Source: Trichosphaerium sp. ATCC 40318 (lineage: Eukaryota; Discosea; Flabellinia; Trichosidae). From it: DNA of 64,000 nt. Shown piece by piece: positions 39,912 through 51,827 of the stretch (position 1 is the stretch's first letter; each line of letters opens with the position of its first letter). The stretch is taken from the NCBI GenBank assembly GCA_038496445.1, contig JALMLS010000455.1, positions 682,001 to 746,000 of the forward strand. The letters are read 5' to 3'. Below the pieces are notes generated by a model. It ran no database searches. It was not told where the DNA came from and saw only the letters and a list, made by a program, of their open reading frames with translations. A program made the position numbers and the translations under genes.

Positions 39912-42500
39912 CTAATCTTCAGTCTCATCATCACTCTCTTCACTCTTATTTTTGTCTTCGGTTGCTGATAGGTCTGTATAATCCTCAGCTGAAAAACAAA
40001 GTTAGCTAATCAAATAAAATAAACAACACGTGACTTACAATCTTCCCCTAGATCTCTATTAAAAGTAGGTTGCTTTCGCATCACTTGAGCGCTTTTTGCA
40101 AGTCGTGGTCTCACAAGTGTTTGAGAACTAAACATTGTTTTCTTAAAAGCACCAAAAGCGCTTCTCCATCCTTTGAGTTGATTTTTTGCAGCCATCTTGC
40201 TAGGTTCACTTAGCCTCTTTTTTTCGTTCTCAGTTTCTGATTCTGATGACGATGGCTCTGTCATAATGTCACTGCTGTCTTCTTTTACAGTGCTTATATG
40301 ACGTTCAATATCGACATCTATTCTAAGAGATGTTATGGTTACTGCAGTAAAGATACCCTTGACATACATTGGTCCTTGGTTACAGTTGATTCTGGCAATA
40401 ACACTTCGGTTTCTTGTTTGTATCCTTGATCTGTTAGGTTCATATTCTCCTGTTGGTTTAGATTCAGGTTTACATCGTGGTGGAGATATAGTCAACGCTT
40501 GTAATGTGATCAACATGCATGCAGTAACCCAAAAAAACCACCTTATAAAAAAAAGTTAATAATGTAATTAAAACAATCAGTATTCACGTGATTCTAAACA
40601 TTCACAATGAAAAATAACAATAGATTCACTTTACTCGTGAAGTATATATATTTTTCCAGTTAAAAACGGAAGGAGAAAATACTTAAGGCGTAAACACGTG
40701 ATTCTTTGTTCGTACCAATATACTAATCTTGGAATTGGAAATTCTGTAATTCTTGAACTAGCTGTATGTTAGAGAAGCAAGTTTAATAAAGTATCTTTAA
40801 GTAAACGCACACGAAAAGTATATATACAACGCAAAATATCACTATCAAGATAATAAGTGAAACAAGGCGGTTTTTGATCTTAAGAAAAGAATAAGAAAAA
40901 TAAAAGCAAGAAGTTTTTTCGTACTTTTTTTAATTCTTTGCCGCTATGGTCACTTCGCTCCATCATACTTTCTACGCGTCTTTGTAACTGATACAATGTA
41001 ACAGAACAATATATGAGAACAGACAAGGAATTTATGATGTAGAAAGTAGCTGATACAAGAGATATAACTACGTATGTCTGAACAGGTTTTAAAACCAATT
41101 ATTCAAAAAAAAAACTTAAGACATACCTCTTGATTTATAACACGGATAGCTGATCCTATAATTTCTTGTAAAAATACTAATGCTACCCACGCATAAAAGA
41201 CCCATCTAGAAATCTCAATTTAATCACAATACACAAAGACAGAAGAACTTACTTAAACCGCGAAAGCCCCGAATTAATAGCAACTTTCAAAGAGCTTAAA
41301 ACTTTTTGCCTAGATTATTATGTCAGCCACTTTCTTCGTATTTTTATTTACTTACCACCATAATGTCATGAGCATTAAAGGAGCCATGATTAACGAAAAA
41401 GGAGCAGTAAATAAAATCTCCCACAGCCAGTAACTAAATATGTTGTGGACGCCCAAAGGATCAATACACTGAGCGAGAAAAGTAGCTATTAAAAAAAAGA
41501 TTAGATCCAGCTTCAGCATCCACCAAAAAAAAGAGGACCAACCTATTGTTGCTAGAAGTAACAATATCAAGCAAAAGTACGCAATTGTAGGCTTAAATCC
41601 ATTGTGATACTTTACCAATTGATACAATCTAAAAATATCGATGAGGATTAACAAAAAATTTCATATTCGTTTAATGTCGTCACGTCACGTACCTATATAA
41701 TACAAAAACGAAAGTGTATAGAATAATCCCAGTCATTGATATTTGCCAAACCCAAATCCATGGGCTCTCATAAACTTGCATGAACTCATTAGGCTCTATA
41801 AATAACACATTAATATTTTGACAAAGTACTAATCGTTTTAAATTTTTACCTGTTTCAACGCGTACAATTAACGGCTCGTATGGTTTCCAATGTTTTTCCA
41901 GTTCTCCTATTATTAAAGAAAAAATAGGGACAACTATATCTGAACTTCCACTGCCATCAACCGAATACATTTGCTGAAAAAAAACAGCGTTAACAATTTA
42001 ATTTGTTAAAGCATCTAGATTTGTTTCCGTACGTGTCCAGGTCTTGAGCCAGGATAACCAGCTACCGCGCATATAATAGCTTTAGCTCCGGAATTTTGAA
42101 ACAATCTGTATCTGTCTTCAAGAGGAGGAGCGCAGTTCCTCAATAAAACAATCTTATCTTAAAGCAATGAGATATGATAATATATTATCGAAGCAAATCA
42201 CGTTTTGATCACGTGTAGCGTATAATTCATATAAATAAGCATTCATCTTCGTATTTACCTGTTTTATTAGTTGCTGAAGACTCTACCACCTCGCCAATGA
42301 AAGGATCAAAATCAATCCTGTTGCCATCATATTTAAGAGGCCAAATTCGCATTGTAGTGTTAGACGACTCTATTGGGCGTAGTACAGTAATTGTGGCATA
42401 AGACAAGCGCAGCAAGGCTAAAGTATACTTAATTTGGTGTGCATTCCTACAAACGCATACCCAATAGCGCCACGTGCGCGACGAGACAGTTCTTAAACAT
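39912..42500 (-). CDS. PA-domain seven-transmembrane protein with acidic cytoplasmic tail
   Basis: Stop TAG 39914-39912; the likely start is ATG 42500-42498, a signal-peptide-like exon (MFKNCLVAHVALL), though its junction to the next exon is not resolved. The luminal part ends in a PA (protease-associated) domain: KDKIVLLRNCAPPLEDRYRL, FQNSGAKAIICAVAGYPGPG, IVVPIFSLIIGELEKHW. About seven hydrophobic segments follow (ISMTGIILYTFVFVLYRLYQ; YFCLILLLLATI; FSLIMAPLMLMTLWW; FKWVFYAWVALVFLQ; YVVISLVSATFYIINSLSVL; ...). The tail is Ser/Glu-rich and ends SEESDDETED. About ten exons. The arrangement is like other eukaryotic PA-7TM orphan receptors. Ligand and location (plasma membrane or endosome) are unknown. 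It shares the PA-plus-7TM logic with the receptor at 17683-22458, but the helices are not obviously class C. Confidence 0.6.
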
Positions 42501-43028
42501 TTTCCAAACTTACTAATTAGTCTAGATTGTAGGGCTACCAAATACTTATAATTGTATGTTTTATGAAGTGAAAAGTGGCGCTTCCTCGGTTGTGTGCGGA
42601 AACAAGATTATTTTCGCACTTAATTTACAATCACAAACTTACGGTTTTTCTATCACGCTATGTTGAGTTATATACACGTTCTCATAACATTTAGTAAAAG
42701 ACCCGGCGATCTTTTCTACGCTATGGTGTGAGTGTATTGGTTATTTATAGAGTTACTTGTAGTGGTGTAATGAAATAGAATATTTTTGATAACTACAAAC
42801 AACAAACTACGCATCAAAACCTATGTAGCACCCGAACTCTAAGAATTACATATGAGCAAATATGTATTAGTTGCAGTTATGAGCAATGAAGACAGAAGAT
42901 AATTCAACATGATGTGCTGGAATCAGAGATTAAATTTACGAGCTGCATGATGTACAGAAAAACTCAAGGAGAAAATAGATTAACAACTAACCGGAAACGT
43001 CGTTTATGCTTTTAATTTTATGACATAT
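42501..43028. other. Intergenic, nothing recognised
   Basis: Non-coding AT-rich spacer between two minus-strand genes. It holds the 5' flank of the PA-7TM gene and the 3' flank of the gene ending at 43029. Confidence 0.5.
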
Positions 43029-43962
43029 TTATTTAGGCTGTTCTGTTTCAGTACCCCAATTGTATATTTCAAGATCAATCTGAGGAAAAATAAGAGGGTA
43101 CGGCACAACGATTTTGACAAAATGGCATTAAAAACTTACATCTTCTTCAGTAGGTCCGAATAATGCCTCCTGATACATACGTCGTTCTCTCTCGGCTTCT
43201 TCTGCTTCTTTAACAGCTTTTAAAGCGGCCTGGCGCTCCTTTTGTTCCTGATCAAGGAGTCCTTCTTCCTCCCTTATCTGTACTTTGTTAGAAAAAAGAC
43301 TCAAACACGAACGAAGCGATTACCCTCCTTTGTCTTTCTATTTCTTCCATATCTTTAGTATCTTGAAGTGGTGTATGTTCCTCTATAGCTCCAAAAGGCT
43401 TCTTAGCAACAACGACATTACACTCAGCATTTGTAAGGCAGTACATCGTTGTAGAACCAACAAAAACTCTGTACATTTAGGGTTAGTTTAAACAAGCTTA
43501 CCTCGATTCTTACCTCACTAAAGAGTGCATATCTCTTCTGCCAAGTACAAGGTGGTGAACTCCTTTCTCTTTCACAGCCTAACGCACGTGAACAACCAAG
43601 AGGTTTTTTAAAGAACTCTTCTAAAGTGAAATCGTTTTTGAAGCTTTTGAGTAAAAGCTCGTTCCTTGTAAGCACGTACTCTGCATATTCCGTCTCCAGC
43701 GTGATCATTGAACCCCATGATCAAAATAGGCGTGATGCCAACTTCTTGTGCTTTCTTGAAATAGATACGCAAGGTTTTTTTACACAGCGCTTTCTAACAC
43801 GTGTTGGTAAGCGTCACCTTCTTTTTTTGTAGATTGACGTACCTCTCTTTTGCGATGTTCCATCTCGTACTCATACCCCACCGCTGACAGAACACTGAAA
43901 GCAAGTTGTGTCTCTTGTCCTGACTTATACAAGAAGAGGGTATCTGTTTTAATGTTCATCAT
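43029..43962 (-). CDS. Protein of unknown function with a charged C-terminal helix
   Basis: Start ATG 43962-43960 (MMNIKTDTLFLYKSGQETQL), stop TAA 43031-43029 after IYNWGTETEQPK. About five exons. The clearest parts are LETEYAEYVLTRNELLLKSF, a Cys-containing stretch (PLGCSRALGCERERSSPP) and a strand-rich part VFVGSTTMYCLTNAECNVVV. A long Glu/Arg/Lys helix follows (EIERQRRIREEEGLLDQEQK, KAVKEAEEAERERRMYQEAL). One junction near 43710 is uncertain because the frame changes there. No family is recognised. There is no signal peptide or membrane segment. Confidence 0.5.
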
Positions 43963-44467
43963 TGACACTGCCTGTTAAAAAATGGAATCAAAATAAAACA
44001 CAGGACAATCGCTTGTATACCAAATTGAAAGCCCACAGGGCGTATCTATGTAGAAAATAAGCGAAATAGTACATACAATCGCTATACGCACTCTGATTCA
44101 TCTATCGCTACCATCCAGTTTGCCATGTTGTTGTTTAGTCGGTGATGTACCTACTATTTTACAAAATGAAGTACTAGGGGCATTCTCGGAAGTGTAGGAA
44201 ACCCATGTGATTCGTAGTGACACGCTTCCTCGCTTTTACTAGCATTCTGCTTTGGTATGAAGATACGCAATGATCGGCGAAAGTCAAGTAAAAATATTGA
44301 CCGACGAAGAAAAAATGATGTTGCGTTACTCTTCCTCGTGTGGCATTGATAGCCCTCTTAACAAAATTAATCTAGCTATCGTATGAAGGGTACCTAATAC
44401 CGCTTGACATTAGCTGTCAGTCTTTTTTGGTCCGTTATCGGCTAAAAAAAACGTTTCATAACGCGTG
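43963..44467. other. Divergent intergenic region
   Basis: The shared 5' region of the minus-strand gene ending its start at 43962 and the small plus-strand gene at 44468. No coding signal is seen. Confidence 0.45.
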
Positions 44468-44794
44468 ATGTCAACAACAATTAAGGGCTTCTTTAAAAAT
44501 AACACCGTTACTGGTAGAACACTTAGCGAACCTGTACCGTTTACTTTAAAGTTTACCGAAGGTTCTGATGAGTCAGTGATGACTATACAAGAGTTTCAAC
44601 CTACTTTAGACGAAATGGGGTCATTTATCCAATCTCCTGAATTAATACTTAAAAAAACAGGTGACGTTTATACAGTGACTATGGGATTAATGTCTGGTGG
44701 CTCTGTGACTATTAAAGATAAAAAATTGATTCTACAAATATCTGGACATGGCGGAGGCAATATTGGAGAGTATCACGGCGACATTGAGTGTTAA
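44468..44794 (+). CDS. Small intronless protein of unknown function (about 108 aa)
   Basis: A single open frame from ATG 44468 (MSTTIKGFFKNNTVTGRTLS) to TAA 44792-44794. The sequence alternates short hydrophobic strands and polar turns (DVYTVTMGLMSGGSVTIKDK, LILQISGHGGGN), as in a small beta-barrel or beta-sandwich. There is no signal peptide and no cysteine pair until the last residue. I recognise no family. Confidence 0.55.
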   Translation: MSTTIKGFFKNNTVTGRTLSEPVPFTLKFTEGSDESVMTIQEFQPTLDEMGSFIQSPELILKKTGDVYTVTMGLMSGGSVTIKDKKLILQISGHGGGNIGEYHGDIEC

Positions 44795-45254
44795 CACCGA
44801 AACAAAAATCATGTCAAGTAACAAATAAAAGAAAATCTCTGATTTTCAATGTACGTTGTTAGCGCCAACCTGTTCTTTCTACGGATCCAGCTTTGCATCA
44901 TACTGATAGTGATTCTTCGGTTTTCTGCAATGTGCTCTTTGGAATCTGCATCAGGCCTTCAATCTACTTTGATTAAAGGCAAAATCAATTATCTGAGCAA
45001 CTGTTTATTGTACTTCTATTTCCAGCTGCTTTAACTGTGAGCGTAGTTGGGCCGTATCGTGCAACTTTAATATTCCATGATTTGCTGTGCACCTTGCGCT
45101 TGTGGTAATTGAGTATAATAAGAAGTTTACTTCTGGATTGCGTTACAAAGAGTGCTTGTTTATTTTTGTAACAGGCGAGTACAGACTTTGTTATGTTGAT
45201 ACCTGTGACGTAACCTATTTTCTTTATGTCAAAATTGCAGTACTATAATTATAG
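44795..45254. other. Convergent spacer
   Basis: The 3' flanks of two converging genes. A plus-strand open stretch at 44849-45034 begins with hydrophobic residues, but has no continuation or domain. Confidence 0.4.
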
Positions 45255-45956
45255 TTAAACTGCTTGTGTATTAGTGGGAACTTGTGTTTGTATTTCTGAT
45301 AATTGTGTGGCTTTGGATCCATTCGGAGAACCATTTGAAGCACTTCCTACTCCTGGTTGACCTGGTTCTTGACCTTTGAACCTGTAAAAGCATGCAATAG
45401 GAACTGTAAGGAGTATAATTATTACCACACTTATTATAATAAGACCAATAAGCGAAACACTCGTAATTACTACAAAAAACGAAAGTGAGTGTTTAATTTT
45501 ATTGTTTTAATTAACACGTGCCTCTGCTGCCACTGGCATCACTAATAATATTAAATGGTGCTTCGCTAGCTCCAGTTGGTAGTATTGTTGCGTTGTTTAC
45601 GGTAGTTGGAGAAGCCTAAAGCTTGTTAATATTAATTTATTTTATTAGGAGCAATTTACCATTGGAGGTGCAAAACAGACTGTAAAAGAACGCAGATGTT
45701 AGTACAAGACTGTCTTACGGGCCCTTAAGTGCTAAGATAAATAGTGATCTGGGAGCAGCTATTGGCATCGTACATAGTTTAATAACCCTGTTAGCTGCGC
45801 CTTTGAGTTCACGTGCGGTCCCGAAAAATTCATTAACTGAATGCCCGTACCAACAGTTCTGGCTGTATTTAGCTTAAAAACACCCATACGTAAGAATGCT
45901 GGTGCAGGCTTAGGGTAGTGGATTTCCTTCGAAGATTCGTGGTTTATTGTGCACAT
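45255..45956 (-). CDS. Small single-pass (type I-like) membrane protein
   Basis: The secure part is the last two exons: a Ser/Thr/Asn-rich outer segment (ASPTTVNNATILPTGASEAP), then a membrane helix (VSLIGLIIISVVIIILLTVP) and a Gly/Ser/Gln-rich tail ending QVPTNTQAV, TAA 45257-45255. The intron just before the helix has a GC donor (gcacgtg) and a TTTGTAG acceptor. Upstream exons starting near 45956 or at an internal MPIAAPRSLFILALKG (a possible signal peptide) could not be joined in one frame without conflict. The anchor-plus-short-tail layout resembles the larger surface proteins nearby. The function is unknown. Confidence 0.45.
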
Positions 45957-46032
45957 CTGTGTTTTTCCGAGCGACTTTCATCAAAGAAAGTTTTTCCGTC
46001 GTGATACTTCTAGTACACCAAAACACGAAACC

Positions 46033-49000
46033 ATGGCAGGGGCACTTAACGTATTCCTGTTGCTCTTATTGTATGTTGCTTCTATTGCTGGACAGGCTAC
46101 ACCGAGTGATGCTTACCTTTCAGCATTTAATACGCCAGTGACACCTCAAGAAAACCTGTTGAAGGTAAAATAACGCGTTTTGATCCGTATCTTATCGATT
46201 TTTCCTTGTAGACGATAAACGCGACCCACACAATCAGCAGATTTACCTTTAAATTGTTTAATGGAACTTTTGTGTACGTACAACCAAAGACCAAACCAGA
46301 TTAAGCGCAAACCTTACAAAAGCAGCGTCTGACGCACAAAAGGACCCATTTACCCGTTTTGTTTAACTAACCCCATTCGGAAACTAACGTTTTTTTCTAG
46401 TCGTACTAAGGTTGGTGAGTCGTGTCCCACAGCAGAAGACAACTCAACGATCGTTTGTATCCGTATCCCTTCTCCTGAAAAAGTTATGGCATTTATTTCA
46501 GACCAAACTGTAACACTTGACGTTTGCGCGTCGGAAGCCTTGTATGAGCTATACTTTTTATCAGCGAAATCAAATATCAGAGTAGAAATCTTCTATCTTA
46601 AAAGTACGTTTTTCTCCCCAACAGCAACTTTGGCATTGATTAAATACACCATCGCATCTTCCCTTGATAGCCAAGGTGTTGTATCCCAGCTCGGAAACTG
46701 GGCACTCTAGTTTGCTGTTCAGGATTTTGCGAACTCTTTTTTTTTGCTTTTTTTATTTTTTTGCTTGCACACCCGCTCCCTACCTTAACATGTAGCGAGA
46801 TCTAATACTTTGTAGTGACAAATATTGTTTCCACACCAGATCAAGCAAGTACTGGAGAGTGGCCAGTAACGTATAAGGAAAAATTAGGCATGAGTATTGT
46901 TTACATAAAACTTCCTACATTCACACGTGACGATAAACATTCTCTTAAAAGACCTGCTATTAGTTGTTCTAGTGGAGGAGTACACGTAAACTATAGGCTT
47001 ACAAAGGCATCACCTGATCTTTGCATAAGCCCAGGCTCTGAGGCAAAGTTCTTAGATTGTTACCACAGTTGACTAACTTTTTATTTTAGAATGACATGCT
47101 TTATTTTTCTCACTTTGACACCGACTTTAACACTTACATTCCTTGGGATTTAGAAGCTGGTTACTATTTAAGAATAGATTACGATTTTGAAGGCACTTTT
47201 AATTTAGCTGCAGTTAGTTGCAGCATTACAGTTGGTAGGTACCCTTTTCGTATTTCCTTTACAAAAGGTAACACTAGCTCATTACTCCTTTCTAGAGGGA
47301 GTGCCACCTTTGTATACTGAACAACCTATCAAAGCTTCAATGTATTCTATATATAAGATACCAACAGATGCCATTTCATTGCTTACTATAACCAAGAAAA
47401 CAAAGGATGCGGTAAGCACAGAGTAAAGATTTTAATGTTTTTAACTCGTGTTAGGTACTTAAATTCGATTTTGATTCTTGTGGAACAACTTTACCCGTGT
47501 ACGACCATGTAGTAGCAACAATGGGTGAAGAAAAGCATCTAATTGGAGCATGTTGTTGTGTATCAGGGTTTGTGTATGTTCACTTCTCCTCACCACCAGC
47601 TGATGGAAGATTCGCGGAAATATACTACAAATACCAACACAATTGTACGAAATTGCTCTTTCTTAGTCTTTCGCCCACAAATATTTAATGATAATAACAA
47701 CTATTGTTAGATACGGTTCCTATACTGCAAGCAGAGGATGTTTGGATGGGTAGTAACTTTTCTCAATCTGTCACTGACAACTATGGCCAAGTAATGAGAA
47801 AAGAACAAGAAAAAAAAAAGAGGTTTCCTTATTATTTGTTTTAGGACTTCTTTGCTGTTGACTTTGGACGTCAACCTAACTTAAAAATACCATTGGATGT
47901 CACTAGGCTTAAATACCTTGGTATTCGCCTTTGCTTGTTCCCAGACAGCAAAAGCACAAGTAGTTTGTGGATGCCATCAATAGTTGATAGAGATGGCGAT
48001 GAACCGCATTGGGACTTAGAAGCTACTTCCCCAGGATTTGTTGCAAGTGATAAATTGACCATTACTACTTTCCCTAACTCACTTGGTATGACTAATCTAT
48101 TACTCGGTCTTCTCTGCTAATGCGTTATACAGATGTTGAAGGTACCATTTTGAGGAAAACAGAGGTCCAAGTGTTTCACATTGATTTCGATGCTATGAGC
48201 AAAGTTATTGATATCTCAGACGGTATTGTTATAAGATCTCGTCCTTTAGGGGGTAGAATCGGATTAGGTCAGACTTACACCAATGTCTACCAACAGTTAT
48301 TGAATGATACCAACAAGATACCAATATCGACTTGTAAACTTGCTTTACCAGAATACCAGCATGAAAAAGTGAGCTTTATTCATTACAACCGTTAATGACA
48401 TATTGTTTAGGATAACAACTACTTCTACTATGAAGATCTCAGTGTTGATGATGCTTCTATAGACACAACTATCGAGAAAGCAGTTACTTCACGTACGAGA
48501 TAGATTTAGAGCATTTATCACAAACATCTTGTTTTACACTTGGTTTTTGTATTCTGGTTATGTGTACGCTAAACCTTTGTTACAGAAGTAGTAGCGCCTA
48601 TTTATATTGAAAGTGGTGAAATTATTGATTTCGGAGAAAGTGATGAAGATGTTCAAACATATATTTTCAATGTACCAAAAGATACAGCTTTCTGGTACAT
48701 GAGTAACTTTGCTGGTGGAAGCTCAACTCTGAGTCCAGTTGTTACACATGTTGAAAAATGTGAAGTGGTATGTCAGAGTCTATAACTAACCTGTGTTGTT
48801 CATACTTGCATAGGTTGCAAATATTTCTGCTGGATACAAACTGGCGCCAGCTGCAGGAAACTGGTCAGTCCGGTTATGTACTGCTTCTACTTAACTTTAT
48901 ATCTTAGGACTATTACTGTCAGTAAACCTGCTCAAGATCTTTGTGATGAAGAAAACTCTGATTGCTTTTTCTCAGTACATGGTAACCTTATTTGAAAACG

Positions 49001-51289
49001 ATATTTCTTCAAACAGCTAATATTTTTTTCAGTTGTTCCTAAGTCTGACATAACACTTTTGACTGAATCTCAAACTATTACTGCTAAAGCAAAACAATGG
49101 TATTCCATACCACAGGATTTATGGAATGAATACTTTTTACTTCCAACTGGTAGTGGCTTAGCTGTGTGCGACAAATTATTTTAAGTTTTATCGTTTTTCT
49201 TTGTTTTTTCCTATTATCTCGTTCTCTTCAAAATTGAAAATATTTTAAGTATTCCTCTTCGTTCCAATATAAGAAAACCAGTTGTGTATAGAAATTGTAT
49301 AATCGTGCACCTCAACAAAGACTAAAAGCGTTATGGGTCTTTTTTTATTGAGGAGAAGTTCCTAATATTGTTGTTTTAGTCACAGAGAGGGTGATAAGAT
49401 AACAGAAAGTCTGTGTATGAATTATCAATATAGACAACCGAAGAAGGTAGTTCTAGCAGAGCTAAGAGGATGTACAAATGTAACTGAAGTCCGTAAAGAA
49501 ATAGCTGGTACACAGGCAACAATTTATTTCGCAGTTTGCTGCTTTCTTACTTTTTTACCAGAAATTATGAATGTTCAAGAAGATGCTGTAATAGTCTACA
49601 ATGGAGTTGAAGGACAATGGAATGAAAACTATGTAAACGAGTTTTATTGCATCGACTCACGTAGTAGAACATTCTACATTGGATTCGACCCAGCTAAATA
49701 TGATACTTCGCGTGGCTCTCCTCTTTCAATGATGAAAGAACTTGAAACTGAGCATTCTGGGTACCCTGATACGTTTGAAGTCATAGATGCCGCTGGTCTC
49801 GTATTTAATGGAGATGGCGTTGTAGCAGCCTCAAATATTTGCAAGGAGTTCTATAGATTCTTTTTCTATGCCACTGATGAAGCACCTTTACAGGTTGTTA
49901 AGCGAGAGAAATGTACGTCATTACTTATTGCTCTTTGTTCTTACCCTCGTAATTATGAAATGTACATATGATATCACGTGATAGATTTGTTTATCGTTCG
50001 AAGCTTACTTGGTTTTTTAGTGCCACAATTAAGTGTGGAGCTGAGTACCTTCATTCCTTTCAGTTATGCATCTTTTATACCTCCAGAAGATACAATGCTT
50101 ATATCCGTTACTGAGTTCACTGGATCTTATTGTGTTCATACTGAAAACTCTTATTGTGAGACAAAGAGCATGGCGTTAATAGCAGGTTGTATGATAAAGG
50201 ATATAGTATTTTATAACCCAACACGTGAGAATATATTGATTGACTATGATGGTATGTAACTTCTGTTTGCTTCCTATTTTTTTTAGTGTTAATCCCTGCT
50301 TTTAGAGAAGATATATTATTCGGAGATATTTATTGACAATCTGTATTCGGCTGTGTCCGTAGATTCACTTCCTTATACTCGAAAAAGCATTACTCCAGCT
50401 AGTGATGCATTATTTATTGTTGACTATGGTATGACTTACACAATTATTTCTGAAGACGAATGTGAGTCAAACAACATGACTTCCTATGTTAGGTACACAT
50501 CACGTTTATTACTGCTTTTTTTTGTTTGCATGTTAGGATCTTTTGGCTTGTGTAGCTTTTTCTAAGTAATTATTTTGTAGGACAATAAAAACTCAAACTG
50601 AAAGTACAAGACTGTTAGCAGGTGTAAAATATTACATAAGAATGAATGGGTCAGGTTATTATAACGCAACGACCATAGAACCTGGTCCATCAGGTGACGA
50701 CAATATCTATATTGATGTTGGATATATTGAGGATAAATGCAGTGTATTAAATAGCTGTAATCATGATGAAAACGCAATTGAAGATCCACATTGTAGAGAA
50801 CTGGTAAAGGTACGAAAAAACGCCACCATACTGAACAGGTTACTATGACAACAATTTAAAGTGAGACAGCAGACTCTTTGTCCATTCCCTTTTTTTTCTT
50901 GTTTTATAAGTCAATCCAGCTTATATTTTTGTGTTTAGAGTTTTGTTTCTTCCGCTGAGGACTATTGTGGAAAAACTGGAGTAAACCCTCAAATGTGTTA
51001 TAAATCTTGTGAGGTTCTTCGGAATGCTAATTGTTTCAACTTTGAAACTGATTGCTCTCTATTCCCTGTGACTAATTGTGCTCAAGTCAACTCAACCTAT
51101 TTTCCAGTTGACCCTTACAGTCCACCTTATTCTGAACCTGACATTGTTCCTTACTGGATATATGTTGGTGTAATACCTGCTGCAGTACTTGCAGTAGTTA
51201 TTATTATAATAGTAATTGTAGTACTTATAGTCTGCTGCAAGAAAAAGGATTCAGATCCAAATGCATACTCAACATTTGGTGATAGTTAA
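46033..51289 (+). CDS. Large type I surface membrane protein, novel family
   Basis: Start ATG 46033 with a clear signal peptide (MAGALNVFLLLLLYVASIAG), stop TAA 51287-51289; 20 or more exons, roughly 1,100-1,200 residues. The extracellular part is rich in beta-like segments and Cys (VGESCPTAEDNST..., DLEAGYYLRIDYDFEGTFNL, ESGEIIDFGESDEDVQTYIF, MNYQYRQPKKVVLAELRGCT, ELETEHSGYPDTFEVIDAAG). A Cys-rich juxtamembrane segment (DYCGKTGVNPQMCYKSCEV ... DCSLFPVTNCAQVNS) precedes one membrane helix (VLAVVIIIIVIVVLIVCC) and a short tail (KKKDSDPNAYSTFGDS). The join at 49169-49380 (a 200-bp intron) is supported by the same junction in the pseudogene at 36952-39408. No known domain is recognised. Adhesion or receptor function is a guess. 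Confidence 0.6.
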
Positions 51290-51827
51290 CTGCTACCTAA
51301 CGTAGTATATACCAGATTGCATTTATTAGACCAATAAAGATGCATTATTTTAATAAACCATTGTGTGGTTAAACCCGACGGCAAAACAAACAAATTAAAC
51401 ATAGCAAAAATAATTTGTAGTCTGGTAACAAATGAAACCGTGAACACTACAGCGCTGAAAGCAAAGTTATGCATATCCACAGTGAATCAATAAACTTACT
51501 TGTTTTGCAAGTATTGGACAGGTATCATAAAGCAATAGAAGAGAGCCACTATTTACCATGGCACTTGTTTATTTAAGAGGCTACTTTTTACTAAGTGTCT
51601 TCAGCTTGATTAGTGAATTTAAGATGTGAGTATGTATAGGTTTCAAAAATGGAACTTTGTTCACACGTGGGACGAAAGAAACTTGGCTTTTTTTTGATGT
51701 AACTTAACGAATTAAGTCATGTTGATAAGGCGTTCCTGGTAATTGTTATTGGCTGTTTAAACCAACAATACAAGCAACCAGTTCGATACAAGACAGTTTT
51801 ATTCGGTTTAAGCTAAAAACAGAAGAG
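51290..51827. other. Intergenic, 5' region of the Ran fusion
   Basis: No gene is seen. CACGTG lies near 51665, about 160 bp upstream of the next start codon. Confidence 0.5.
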
